From: Nothophaeocryptopus gaeumannii
Lineage: Eukaryota > Ascomycota > Dothideomycetes > Mycosphaerellales > Mycosphaerellaceae
Direction: 5' to 3'
Assembly: GCA_031771865.1 (NCBI GenBank)
Contig: JASISA010000002.1
Span: forward strand, 434,001 to 498,000
Length of the DNA: 64,000 nt
In this document: positions 20,493 to 32,330 of the stretch, piece by piece
Position numbering within the stretch: the first letter of the stretch is position 1
Layout: each line of letters begins with the position of its first letter
Notes under the pieces: generated by a model
Databases searched by the model: none
Told to the model about the DNA's origin: nothing
Seen by the model: only the letters and a program-made list of their open reading frames with translations
Translations under genes and position numbers: made by a program

Positions 20493-23400
20493 GGACAACA
20501 GCGACGGCTCGAGACATGGCAGTTCAGGCGCAGATTCCACCCGGTCGATCGACACCGTTCGAGGACCTTTCTCGAGCTTCTCAAGCGTGAGAGGCCAGCC
20601 GCTGAAGCTGGCTACAAAGAGACGAGAGTACGTATGCACTTCTCGTAGCTTCATGTGATGCGAAGCCCGGGGAGCGAACACGATGAAAGTGAATGGGTCG
20701 CAAGCTGGATCAAGGGTATATTGCTTGTCTAAGAAACGCGTATATTGTATACATGGGAGAATGAGGGACGGAACATGAGGAGAATGTTGAATCCAAGACC
20801 TGGTCGTTGAACAAACTACCCGGGCTTGAGGGTAGTTGCATATACGCGCATATCGCGCATCTTGGTGTCACAAACTGATGCAAGACACAATCGCTAACTA
20901 TAGACTTTCCGTTTAGACTCGAACGGCAAGACTCAGAAAGTGTCTCACCTGGAACCATTCTTCCCAAACCGACGCCGTCGAATGCGCGGGCAAACATTGC
21001 ACCATGGGAAGACTCGTCACCTGCACAGCTCGAGCAGGACAGTGGCAATAATTCTGGCAGCATACCTACCATCAACCGTCAGCCGCCGACCGCGCACCCG
21101 ATGGGCTGGAACCACGGCAATAATAGCAATAACGATCGGCTGACGCAAGTCCCGCAGTCCATCTTCGGTGGCAGCTTCTTCAACGATTCGAACGAGGATC
21201 TGGGCCAGATATCGCCAGGCTTCGCGCCTGGCGGTTCCATGGGCTTTCCAGGCGATGGGGAAGATAGAAGGCCCTCCATTGCGAGTGCCACCACCGTCTC
21301 ATCGACGGGATCCAGGTCCAGCGTGAGGGATCGCATGCAAAAGAAGCTGCAAGGCTTTTTTGGGGAGCATGATGTACCCGGGATCAAAGAAGGCTCAAAT
21401 AGCAGGCAGAACTCGGATACAAGCTCGATGCAGAATGGCCCACTGCCCCCTTTTGCGCCGGGCGGAGGCACGAGGAACCGGAACAATTCTATGAATGATG
21501 CCATATTGCGCAGCGGGCCGCCGAGTCCAGCAGGCTCAAGACCACGAACACCCGCGCCTCAACCGAGCAGTGAGGTCACACCGTGGGTTTTCCAGGATGC
21601 TGAGGTATGTGGATTTGATGCGTTGGCTTGTGAAGTATGGAGGCGGACGAGAAGGGATACACGCGGCTCAGCACACAGAAGGGCAAGTACGGCTAACATG
21701 GCCACAGAACGCACCTCCCGGATCGAATTTTCCACAAGATAACGAACGCAATGGCCGAACGCCCAAGAACTCCACCGCCTCGCGATTGCACCTGCCAGGC
21801 CACAGGCACAACCGGAGCACTGACGAGAAACACGGCTTCCCGCTGCGACCCTCAACCTCCCGAGAGCAGTCGTTCAGTATTATGCGCAGCTCCAATGCTC
21901 CTTCGGCAATGAGCTCTGCGCTCAACCTCAAATCCACCCGTTCGACCAGTCCTGCACCGAGCGCGCATAGCGCACAGAGTGGACAAACTGTCCAGAAGTC
22001 GCCTAATTCTGGAGCTCACAAACGATCGCTTTTCGACCGAGTGACCGGCCGGCACAAGAATGAGAAAGAGACGTTACAATCGCAGTCATTCACTTCTCTA
22101 CCTGTCATGCAGAAGGTTGCGACCCGAGATCGTGCAGATAGCAAAGCCAAGGGAGCCAAAGGCAAACCGGAAAATGTCAACGGCGGTGCAGCGCAGAAGA
22201 AGCCGCATAGGTTACCTTTCAAGAGTAGCAAGACTTCGGACAGTACTGCGGTTGATCCTAAGGTGGTCAAGGATCCCAATGCCACGCACACGCACACGGA
22301 CACGGGCGAGGCTCTATGGCATCTGGATACAGATCTATCGCATATGGAAGGCGTTGTTGACCATCGACAACCGCCCATGACGCCCCCGCACAATGAGATA
22401 TACACTGGTTGGCCTGCTGAGCAACCCGCCCCGGAACAGCCAGACGAGAAAGGTACTTGGGATGCGCCTGATAGTTGGGCTGTCAACAGAGTCGCCGATG
22501 AGAATCTGAGACGACTGACAGAGCTCGACGAGGAAGGAAATGTAGCCAAAGATGAAGATCCTGGGCCGATGTATTTTATGAGAATCTTCCGAGCCGACAG
22601 CACATTCGCCGTGATATCCGCCAGCCTGAGTACGACTGCAGCAGAGCTGATATCGATGATGGCCAAGAAGACCTTTCTCCAGGATGAGTTGGACAAGTAT
22701 CAAATTGTCATGCGTAAGCAAGATACCAGTCGGCAGCTTGCACCCGGGGAAAGGCCTCTTGTGATGCAAAAGCGATTGCTAGAAATGGTCGGTTATGTCG
22801 AGAGCGATCACCTCGAGGACCTTGGCCGAGAAGACCATGGCTACCTTTGCCGCTTCACCTTTTTGCCCTCCAAGATGAGCGGCTACTCTAGTCTGGAGCG
22901 CGATCCTGGATTCAATAAGATGCAGCGCTTCAACCACATCGATTTGTCGGGGCGAAATTTGATCACGATACCAATCACGTTGTACCAGAAGTCGACCGAG
23001 ATCATTACTCTCAATCTCTCGAGAAATTTGACACTGGATATACCGAAGGATTTCATACAGAGCTGTAGCAATTTGCGCGAGATCAAATACACGAGCAATG
23101 AGGCATGGAAAGTGCCACCCAGTCTGTCTCTTGCGGGTAGGCTTACAACGCTGGACATTTCGAACAACAGGCTCGAACAACTTCAGCACGCCGAGCTTCA
23201 CAAGCTGCAAGGACTGCTGAGCTTGAAGCTCTCAAACAATAAGCTCAACACTGTACCCTCATACTTTGGGCAATTCCGGGTATTGAGGAGTCTCAATCTG
23301 TCTTCCAATTCTTTGACCGAGTTTCCGGATGCGCTGCGCGAGTTGACGACATTGGTCGACCTGGACGTCAGCTTCAATTCAATATCAACATTAGGTGACA

Positions 23401-26400
23401 TCTCGACCCTCACGAATCTGGAAAGACTTTGGGCAACGAACAACAAGCTGTCCGGGCCGTTCGATCGTTCCTTCAAATCTCTTGCGAATCTTCGGGAGAT
23501 TGATGCTCGTTTTAACGCCATCTCGAACATTGACGTGGTATCCCAGCTACCAAAGCTTGAAGCGTTGATGCTAGGACACAACTCTGTCTCGCAGTTTGAA
23601 GGCTCTTTCACCTGCCTGAAGGTGCTCTTCTTAAATCACAATCCAGTGACGAATTTCGATCTCAACGCTCCAGTGCCTACACTATCGGTGCTCAACCTGG
23701 CTTCTGCTAAGCTAGCCCGGCTTCCGGATGCACTGTTCATGAAGATGTCGGGCTTGACAAAGCTCACTATCAGCAAGAACCATTTCGTCTCACTGTCTCC
23801 TCATTTTGGTCTTTTGTCCAAGCTTGAGTATTTGAGCATTGCAAAGAACGAGCTGAGCAGATTGCCTGCCGAGGTTGGCCGACTCACAGAACTACGATAC
23901 TTGGACGTGAGGGAAAATAATCTGAGTATGTTGCCGCCAGAAATCTGGTACGCGAAACGGTTGGAAACATTGAATGTTTCGTCGAACGTTCTGGCGGATC
24001 TCCCTAAACCTGGTGCTCCATTGCCGCCATTGCCCGACGTAGCTCTTGCTATAACACCTAGTCAGATGCCAAGTGTGAACAGTCCCGATTTTGAAGAGTT
24101 GGGCAAGTTGGAGGACTTCCAACTGCGAAGACCGAGCCAAGCGTCCGGCATGCTCAGCGCATCGAGCTCACCTGGTACCGCATCTCGCAAAGGCTCGGTT
24201 GTCTCATCCAGCTCTCAAAGGGCTTTGATCGGTAGAGCAAGCACTGCCAGCAGTGCAGGTACGATCACGCCCGGATCGAGGAAGGATTCGACGTTGTCCA
24301 GTAGGTTGGCGGCGACGTTTTCCACCTCGCTTCGACACCTCTTCCTGGCAGATAATCGACTGGAGGACGATGTGTTCAATGAGCTTGTGCTGCTTCCCGA
24401 GCTGCGCATTCTCAATCTCTCGTACAATCAGCTATACGATGTGCCTCCAAAGACCATCCGGAAGTGGACACATTTGACCGAGCTTTACCTGTCCGGGAAT
24501 GACCTTACCTCGTTGCCCTCGGAAGATCTCGAAGAGGGTTCGTCACTCAAAGTGCTGCACATCAACAACAACAAGTTTCAAGTACTGCCTGCAGAGCTTG
24601 GCAAGGTCCAAAGGCTCGCCATTCTGGACGTGGGTAGCAATTTGCTGAAGTACAACGTTTCCAACTGGCCGTATGACTGGAATTGGAATTGGAACAGACA
24701 GCTTCGTTATCTCAATTTGTCTGGCAACAAGCGTCTGGAGATCAAGCCGAGTGCTCAATCGCTTAGTGGGCGGGAGACACGGGACCTTACCGACTTCTCT
24801 TCGCTCATCAATTTGCGCATACTTGGCTTGATGGATGTGACCCTTACCATCCCGTCCGTGCCAGATCAAGCAGCAGACAGACGTGTGCGCCTCGCTGGGT
24901 CTATCATCGGCAACACAATGCCGTATGGAATGGCAGATACGCTGGGACGCAACGAGCATTTGTCTACACTCGACATGGTCGTGCCTCGTTTCAGAGGCCA
25001 TGAAGACGAAGCTCTCGTCGGCCTCTTCGACGGACAATCGCTCTCCTCTGGAGGTAGCAAAGTCGCCAAGTTTTTGCACGAGAAGTTCAAGCATCATTTT
25101 ATTGAGGAGCTGGAGAAGATGCAGACTGACGAGACTCCGCTAGACGCACTGCGCCGGACTTACTTAGGCTTGAACAAGGAGCTGGCGACAGCAGCGACAC
25201 AGGCTATGGAGGCACGCGAACATCCGAGCAGCGCGCTTGTGCATCGCGGTAGTGTCCCGGGACCCGAACTCGGTGACGACGACATGATGTCTGGCAGCAC
25301 GGCCACAGTCATCTATCTTCATGGGATGGAACTGTTCGTTTCCAACGTGGGCGACGCCCAGTGTTTGCTCATCCAGTCGGAAGGTGGTCACAGAATCATC
25401 ACGAAGAAGCATGATCCGGCCGAAACAGGAGAGAGACAACGAATCAGAGAAGCCGGCGGCTTTGTATCAAGACAAGGGAAGCTGAATGATCAACTGGACA
25501 TCTCTCGCGCTTTTGGCTACGTCCAACTAGCACCTTGCTTGATAGCAGCACCGCATGTCTGCAAGATGGATATCAAAGAGACAGACGAGATGCTCCTGCT
25601 AGCCTCACGCGAGCTTTGGGACTACCTCACGCCAGACTTCGCAGTCGATGTTGCACGACAAGAGCGAGGAGATCTCATGCGGGCAGCTCAGAAGCTAAGA
25701 GATCTTGCAATTGCATTTGGTGCTACTGGCAAGATCATGGTCATGATGGTCGGAGTGAGCGACCTCCGCAAGCGGGAGAAGGCGCGCTTCAGGACCCACA
25801 GCATGAGTATGGGTCCTTCTGGCTCGCCCGACGATTACTTCACTACTGTGCGGAAGGCCAAGCGAGGGCGAGACGCTGTTGGCGATTCGAAGCTTGCTCG
25901 ACTTGACCAAGAAGTTGACGCACCAATTGGAGATGTCACCCTCGTTTTTACCGACATCAAGAACAGCACCATTCTATGGGAGACGTATCCTATTGCAATG
26001 CAATCTGCCATCAAGATGCACAACGAGGTCATGCGACGGCATCTGAGAATCATCGGCGGATATGAGGTGAAGACAGAAGGTGACGCCTTCATGGTCGCCT
26101 TCCCAACAGTGACCAGTGCCTTGCTGTGGTGTTTCACTATTCAAAGCCAACTGCTGGAAGTGCAATGGCCGCAAGAGATCCTGAACAGCGTCCATGGCGA
26201 AGAGTTACAAGATGCCGATGGCAATGTGATCTTCCGAGGTCTGAGCGTGCGAATGGGTATTCACTGGGGACGACCAGTGTGCGAGATCGATCCCGTCACC
26301 AAGCGAATGGACTATTTCGGACCCATGGTCAATCGCGCGGCACGTATCGAGAGTGTGGCAGATGGCGGGCAGATCTGCGTATCTTCAGACTTCATTCAAG

Positions 26401-27132
26401 AAGTGCAACGAATGCTTGAAAGCCACATCGAGTCAGACAGGAGCGGGTCGACAGGATCGGAAGACACGCTAGGTGATGACATGCTCAGCCAGACCATCCG
26501 CAGAGAGCTGAGATCTCTGAGCAGTCAAGGCTTCGAAGTCAAGGATCTCGGCCAGAGGACATTGAAGGGTCTCGAAAATCCCGAATACATCTACTTGATG
26601 TACCCTCACTCGCTCGCTTCTCGCTTGGTCGTACAGCAGCAAAAGGCCGAAGCAGAATCAAGAGCTGCACAGGAAAGTGCGAGCGTGGCGAAGAAAACAC
26701 GCAATAGCCAGCTCACGATAGATACCGACAATGTCTGGGATCTCTGGGATGTCAGCTTGAGACTGGAGATGCTGTGCAGCACATTGGAGAGCACTGGGGT
26801 GCGCAGCCTGAAGCCGCCAGAGACAGCACTGCTGGAGAAGATCAAGCATGGCGGTGGTGAAGTTACTGATCGGTTCCTGGTCAACTTCGTTGAGCACCAG
26901 ATCAGTAGGATTGAGGTAAGGATGAAGAAGACTGTCCCTTGTGCAACACTAATAATTTTGGCAGACATGTATCTCGACTCTCGCCATTCGCAACACGATC
27001 CGACCATTCAAAAACGGCATGCTCTCGCAAGCATGCCCCATGTCGGACATTCTCGGCGAAGTCACTTCCCAACTTGCGGAGCTGAAGATGATGAAGGAGG
27101 CTCAGGCCGACTTTGAAATGGCGCAAGCGTAA
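20479..27132 (+). CDS. CYR1: Adenylate cyclase
   Basis: Exons 20479-20627, 20917-21604, 21708-26915 and 26965-27132 give 2070 aa. It makes cAMP from ATP and sits at the head of the cAMP-PKA pathway at the membrane. Order of domains: a Ser-rich disordered N-terminus (1-560); a Ras-associating domain near 561-644 (GPMYFMRIFRADSTF); leucine-rich repeats near 684-1044 and 1157-1290, split by a Ser-rich insert; a PP2C-like domain near 1340-1634 (EALVGLFDGQSLSSGG); and a class III cyclase domain near 1684-1910. The catalytic domain has VTLVFTDIKNST and KTEGDAFMVAF, which supply the two metal-binding aspartates. The C-terminal 160 residues are helical. Exon 1 was found by splice logic: RRE-LERQDSESVSPG reads through the junction. 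Length and layout match fungal cyclases. Confidence 0.95.
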
Positions 27133-28359
27133 TCAGCGAGGGGCACCTGAATACCTTACTTCACGTACACGATCTGGAAACGGACTTAACATGCCTATGG
27201 GCCTAATGGGATTGTATTGTGCGAAGGGAACTGGACCCAACACGGAACCGCGCATTACCACGCTGCAAAAGGAGCGCGACATCGCGATGGCTTCTCCGAA
27301 TTGCAAGGCGTTCTCGCGGGCAGCGACACATGGAGACGATCAACGTCAGCTAAGGAGACAAGGGGACTGATTGTATTAGTATTTTGGGGAATCTGAGCGG
27401 CAGCAGGGCTAGGCTGTTTGGCTCTTTACTGTTGGAATGAAGCTACGCTGTTACGATTTGGAGTGTTGTGCGATGTGTTGTTGTTTGATGGAATGAACTT
27501 GTCTTTCTCTGAGCGAAAGTTTGATTCTTTTGAGAAGAGGCAGAAGCATGAGAAGCACTGCCGAGATATACAATCGAATTGAAGACGGTTGGATATCCAA
27601 GAGCTTGCTGAAGACGTCCTTCGAAAGTGTTGTGTTCTTTATCGGCTTCTCCGAGTCGAAAGTGCATGCATGTGATCCTCAAAAGGGTTGTTTTTAAGGT
27701 TGAATGTGCTCGCCACCGCCACCGCGGAGACTGGCGCTGATCCACTCTGGCACCGTCCCTCGGCCCAAGACCCCAGCAAGCCATGATCCCTTCATATGCA
27801 CCACAGGCGCGAACAGACCAATAGCTTGCTTATACTTATGCCATGCGTGCATCTTGCTTGCTTTGGGTCTCAAGAGCTGTGCCTTACAGTAGTCGGAAAG
27901 GTGTACTACTTTGAAGCGAGAGGTGTGAGGTGTTCCTCGGTAGGCGCTCTATTTTGATTAGAGTTTGCTTGACAGTGGCTTGAATTGTTCTGCATCATCT
28001 ACGGCTTCATTGGCGCGCTCGCGACGGGGAAACCATAGTTAGTTCTGTACACTTGGCGAGCACTTCTCCCACACTTCTCCTTGATCTCTTCTCTACAAGG
28101 CCACAGTAATCCCTGACGTCCTACGAAATCATTCGCAATAAACCTGGTACCAGCAAGACAGACGCGTGAGCTTGGCGTCCCGGCGAGAGGAGAAGCAAGG
28201 AGGAGAGGTTCAGTACACCATACCACGAGAGAGCGCGCAGCAGCGCATGGCGAGTCTCTAGGCGCACCGAGGCGGTTGGGAGGTTGATCGGGCAGCGCGC
28301 GAGGTGCTCGACTGTATAACACATCCGGATCTCCAAGAGCGAACGCGAATACCTTCACG
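27133..28359. other. Intergenic region, 1.2 kb
   Basis: It lies between the adenylate cyclase stop and the next plus-strand gene. Short frames on both strands have no family signature. It should hold the cyclase 3' UTR and the promoter of the downstream gene. Nothing else was recognised. Confidence 0.45.
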
Positions 28360-30006
28360 ATGCAGATAATGATCCCGAACACCAAGCGTCTGGTGTCCAT
28401 CGGCGGCCTTGCCATTCTCGTAATAATAGCCCTTTCCACAATAGCAGCGAATCCGGGCTGGCGGTCAGATTGGGACACAACAGGATACATCAAGAAATGG
28501 ACGGAAGCACAACAGGCCATCAAGGGCCATTGGCAAGAGTACGAGGAGGAGAACATGCCCACGACAAATCCGACGGTCCCTCCCGCGACGGATGACACGC
28601 AGGCAGGAAAGCTCGTGCATGACTATAATGAGGGTGGGAATATTCTGGATACAATCGACGTGCCTGGATTCAAGGAGTCTGCCGAGAAGAGTCCGGATAA
28701 GTTTTTTGGCGTGAAGCTGACCAGCACTACGACGGGCGAGACCGCAGAGGCAACTCAGACGAGCGAGAGCTCTTCGACTCATAAGACTGCGGAGAAGACG
28801 AGCACCGAGGGAAATGATGCCACGCATGCTGCTGGACTGGATGACGAGAAGTACGCGGTGGGAAGTCATGAGCATGAAGATACACAGCCGTACAAGGCTC
28901 CTGCGAGATATCACAGGATCAATTCGACGTCAAGAGGAGACGGGCGATATTGGCCGATGTACTTTGGCAAAAAATCGGCTTTCAACCCGAATCTGATTCA
29001 GCATCCCATGCTCGAGAACACGTACATCGCGACTGCGCAGGACTGGAAGGATCCTCAGGACCATGTTCCGTTCTCGGATCAGATCTACTGCAATGCGATG
29101 TTCCAACTGAATGGAGCACTAAATTGCACCACCGAGCCTGTGATTATTCCTGTGGCACCGACCTTGAGCGAGAACTGCACGGGACCGATTGCTGGGTTCA
29201 ATATGAACAATGGTCCACACGATGCGCGAGTCTTCCCAGGTCTGCAACATCCGATCATCATGTACGGCTCACAGTCACATTACACGTGCTTTGGGCAGTG
29301 GGCGCAGAGCTTCTACAAACTTGTCGAAGGCGCACACTATAGCAAACAGGAGGACACTTTCGCTGCGCCAGTCGAGATCAAGCGTCCCCAACCATACCAT
29401 CCTCTCGAGAAGAACTTTTTTCTCTTCTGGGACTCCAAGAACAACACCTACGCCCACTACGACATAAACCCGAAACGCACCTTTGCCAAAATCAATCCGG
29501 ACGATGGATCTCTCGAGAAGGATATTTCAGATAAGGTCCCGAAAAGGGACGAGAAGTGCTGGAAGAAGCACTTGGAGGTAAATCCCCTCACAGCCGAGAA
29601 AGACCGCGTGCACCAAGCCACCAACGCCCTCAAACTCACCCTCTGCAAACGCAACGACATGGACTGCCGAACCCGCGAAAAATCCCGCTCCTACATCCTC
29701 AACATCTTCCAACACAAAGCCTACCACGGACTCTTCCACGCCTGGTACGACCCTTACGTCATGCTCTTCGAAGCTGAAGCCCCTTTCGGCATGAAAGCAA
29801 TCTCTCAGAAGCCGATTTGGATTTCTGGACGGAAAGGGGTCGAGGAGATGTTGTATGTCACTAGTGCGGCATGGAAGGACAAGAGACAGAATTGGCATGG
29901 ATATTTGGATGATGTGTTGTTTGTGAATTTTGGGATCGAGGATAGGAAGAGTGGGACGATTGATGTGAGTGCTGAGGAGTTGCTGGGGAAGATGATGGAT
30001 TGTTAG
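28360..30006 (+). CDS. Unknown signal-anchored protein, 548 aa
   Basis: An intronless frame with a clear ATG. After a short basic head (NTKR) comes one hydrophobic segment, LVSIGGLAILVIIALSTIAA, at about residues 10-29, then a polar Thr/Glu-rich stem to about residue 190. This is the layout of a type II membrane protein of the secretory pathway. The C-terminal 350 residues look globular, with several NxT/NxS sequons (NCT, NNT) and cysteines that may pair. Aromatic segments such as HPIIMYGSQSHYTCFGQW and FHAWYDPYVMLFEAEAP recall glycan-active beta-propeller proteins, but I cannot assign a family. A Golgi-type glycosylation role is only a guess from topology. Confidence 0.75.
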   Translation: MQIMIPNTKRLVSIGGLAILVIIALSTIAANPGWRSDWDTTGYIKKWTEAQQAIKGHWQEYEEENMPTTNPTVPPATDDTQAGKLVHDYNEGGNILDTIDVPGFKESAEKSPDKFFGVKLTSTTTGETAEATQTSESSSTHKTAEKTSTEGNDATHAAGLDDEKYAVGSHEHEDTQPYKAPARYHRINSTSRGDGRYWPMYFGKKSAFNPNLIQHPMLENTYIATAQDWKDPQDHVPFSDQIYCNAMFQLNGALNCTTEPVIIPVAPTLSENCTGPIAGFNMNNGPHDARVFPGLQHPIIMYGSQSHYTCFGQWAQSFYKLVEGAHYSKQEDTFAAPVEIKRPQPYHPLEKNFFLFWDSKNNTYAHYDINPKRTFAKINPDDGSLEKDISDKVPKRDEKCWKKHLEVNPLTAEKDRVHQATNALKLTLCKRNDMDCRTREKSRSYILNIFQHKAYHGLFHAWYDPYVMLFEAEAPFGMKAISQKPIWISGRKGVEEMLYVTSAAWKDKRQNWHGYLDDVLFVNFGIEDRKSGTIDVSAEELLGKMMDC

Positions 30007-30426
30007 GTGGAAGGCAGTGAGTGGAAGAGTGGGCGTGAGAGGGAAAGAGGAAGAAGAGGAGGCAAGGGATTTGGAAAAGTGGTAGAGGAGGATATACCCT
30101 TCGAATGTTTGGAAGATATGGTGGATCTGATCTGTTCTAGATGTACAGCCAAGTAAAGGAAGGAGAGAGCCTTCTTGTATAGGACGTGAGGGGGCATTAT
30201 GTGTATTTGGTTGATGAGTAATGAAAGCGTTGCGCTTCCGTCTGGACAATCAAAGATCCTCGCTGGGCTCACGTGGGAAAGGTGAACAAAGCCCATCTGC
30301 AACGAACAACAGCAATCATGCTCCCCATTGTTAGTGAGTGAAGGAGAGCAAACGCCGCAAACCTCACCTGCCAACTAGTAAAGGTACTGCAGTTCTCCGG
30401 CAGGCCACACCACTTTTCTCTTCGCA
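30007..30426. other. Intergenic, 420 nt
   Basis: Between two plus-strand genes. It holds the 3' UTR of the signal-anchored protein gene and the promoter of the next gene. No further feature was seen. Confidence 0.4.
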
Positions 30427-31004
30427 ATGACCGACAAGCCTCTCACAGACACCACCAACAACCAAGCATCCGAAGACTACTTTCTCCAACTCAAAACCTA
30501 CAAACCACAAGAGAACAGCGACGGCACATCTCCCACCATGTCGACACCGACTGAGCGCTGGGCTGCTGATCCCGCGGCTTTTATTCGACAAGAGGTAAGT
30601 GAGACGAAGTCGGCGGAGAAGAAGCGGGTTACGGAGGGATATGTGGCTGGTGAGAAAGATGGAGTGAGCGTGAGGGATTTTGCGTACGAGAAGGAGAAGA
30701 AGGATGAGGATGGGGAGGTGAAGGAGGGAGAGGAGGTGAAGGAGGAAGAAGAGGTGAAGGAGGGAGAAGAGGTGAAGGAGGGAGAAGAGGTGAAGAAGGA
30801 GGGTAAGGAGAAGAGTGAGTGTTCGAGTCTCCGACCGGTAATGCGTGTGCACTGACTCTCTCGCAGGATGAAACCGACACAGCACAGGAACAGTACTCCA
30901 CGACAGTCAGAACTGGAAATTTGAAAGAGAGCGGCATACCGCCTCTGAGCATCAATCGAATGCATTCATACCATACTCAACATCAAAAACATCGCCTTCA
31001 TTGA
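30427..31004 (+). CDS. Small Glu/Lys-rich protein with internal repeat
   Basis: The start ATG at 30427 opens a frame beginning MTDKPLTDTTNNQ. It continues through AADPAAFIRQEVSETKS and GVSVRDFAYEKEKK, then a repeated EVKEGE segment. A second exon from 30867 would read DETDTAQEQYSTTV and end INRMHSYHTQHQKHRLH at 31004. The best-looking intron (donor GTGAGT at 30815, CACTGAC branch, CGCAG acceptor) is in the wrong phase and meets TGA at once. A weaker donor, GTGAAG at 30790, keeps the frame. So either the protein is about 166 aa using the weak donor, or it ends just after the junction. It overlaps the 3' end of the opposite-strand PLC-like gene by about 50 nt. No family was recognised. Confidence 0.5.
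30715..30804 (+). repeat. 18-bp coding minisatellite
   Basis: Five tandem 18-bp units, the last diverged, each encoding E-V-K-E-G/E-E. Because the unit is a multiple of three, copy-number change would not shift frame. Each unit contains GAG|GTGAAG, a weak splice-donor look-alike. Confidence 0.85.
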
Positions 31005-31945
31005 AGAAGTCCACCAGCAAGAAATTCGGCCGCCTTTCACATAGCTCTTTACACCTTACAGCATGCTCTCCGAGCTGACCAACATGAAAACCAGCCGAGT
31101 TGGTGGTGTTGGCGTACGTAGCGTTCGGATACCTAAATCCCAAGAATTGCGCGTACAGAAAGTGATTGACAAGACTCAGTCTATCCGGAATGTAACCATC
31201 AACCCACCACGGACGCGACGGGATACAGGAGTATTGATCTGGTGCGTCGATGACGAAGTTCGTTTCGAAAATGTAATCGAATTCGGGGAGGAGAAAGGGG
31301 ACGAGGTCTTCGTTTGCGCCGCGGGAGAGGAAAGTGATCAGTCGCTTATTGGTCTCCACAAGCTGAGCTATTGTAGGCCAGTCTTCGATGCCCATATTGC
31401 CATACCGTTTCTCTTGGGGGGGGGATGTAGGATAGTAGGTCTAAGCCAGTGTCGAAGTAGGCTTTGGCCCACCAGCTGAGGGGAGGGCCGGTGTTGACGA
31501 AGAGGAGAGTGACGACTTCTTGTGGATTGGAATCTAAAAAGGTCTTGATGGTACGAAGATGGTCTTGGAGAGTCCCGCCGTCCATCAAGGCACAGTTGAA
31601 GTGGCAGAGATGGATCTCATCAGAGCCAAGGGGATCTGCGTGGCCTTGGACTTGGAGGAGGCGGACGCCAGATTCAAGCTGGGTAGAGACGTTGAAATAT
31701 TGATTGCCGGATATGGACCAGCCATTTTCACGGCTTCTTACGGCGGCTGCATCGTGCGTGCCGATGAAAGTCTGCTCGGAATACCTCTTGTCGTAAAGCT
31801 CGGGTAGAGGGATTCGTGTGTCGGGTTTCTTGGGGTGAGGATCATCGTCAGCAGTACGCCATGGCGGAGGAGGTTCAATTGATTGCCGAGAGACCTGAAG
31901 AGCAAGGCACACGTATGGCAGGAAGAAAATGGAGAGTATGTACAT
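30952..31945 (-). pseudogene. PLC-like phosphodiesterase, frameshifted
   Basis: The frame from the ATG at 31945 begins with a signal peptide (MYILSIFFLPYVCLALQ) and then reads like the PI-PLC-like TIM-barrel family: YSEQTFIGTHDAAAV, LESGVRLLQVQGH, CHFNCALMDGGTLQDHLRTI, VTLLFVNTG. It continues in another frame from GNMGIEDWPTIAQLV to the stop at 30952, with VNHFLYAQFLGF and an Asn-rich stretch typical of the C-terminus. The two halves meet at a run of nine G on the plus strand (31416-31424), which codes for prolines. The break is therefore a one-base length change in a homopolymer. It could be a true mutation or a sequence error. If intact it would be a secreted protein of about 330 aa. Members of this family often have uncertain substrates. 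Confidence 0.8.
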
Positions 31946-32330
31946 AGTCGTGGAAGCTGATGTTCTGCTCGACGATGCAGGAACGTTGGGGTACCCGGCT
32001 TCTTGCATTGAGCTCATCTCATTGGCCGATATCTAGCGGACGCTAGCGGCCGTCATCTCCATTCACCACCCTTTTCAAGATTTCCGTCCACCGTTGATAA
32101 CCGCTTCACTTCTCCTTCCCATCAGCATCACCGCCATCGCCGACATCAAGAAGACAGCTATGAACGGTACAGCAATGCTCACCCTCCCTACTGTTCTCCA
32201 ATCGTCATACACCACCGGCGTCCGCTAGAGCATTCGCCGCCTTCACTTCCATACTCTCCTCTGCCACGATTCTTCACCTGGGCCCACGGATACTCCAAGA
32301 ACGCACACAATGTGCTACAGGATCTGCTTA
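31946..32330. other. Intergenic, 385 nt
   Basis: Promoter side of the PLC-like gene and 3' side of the sugar transporter, both minus strand. No coding frame or repeat was recognised. Confidence 0.4.
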
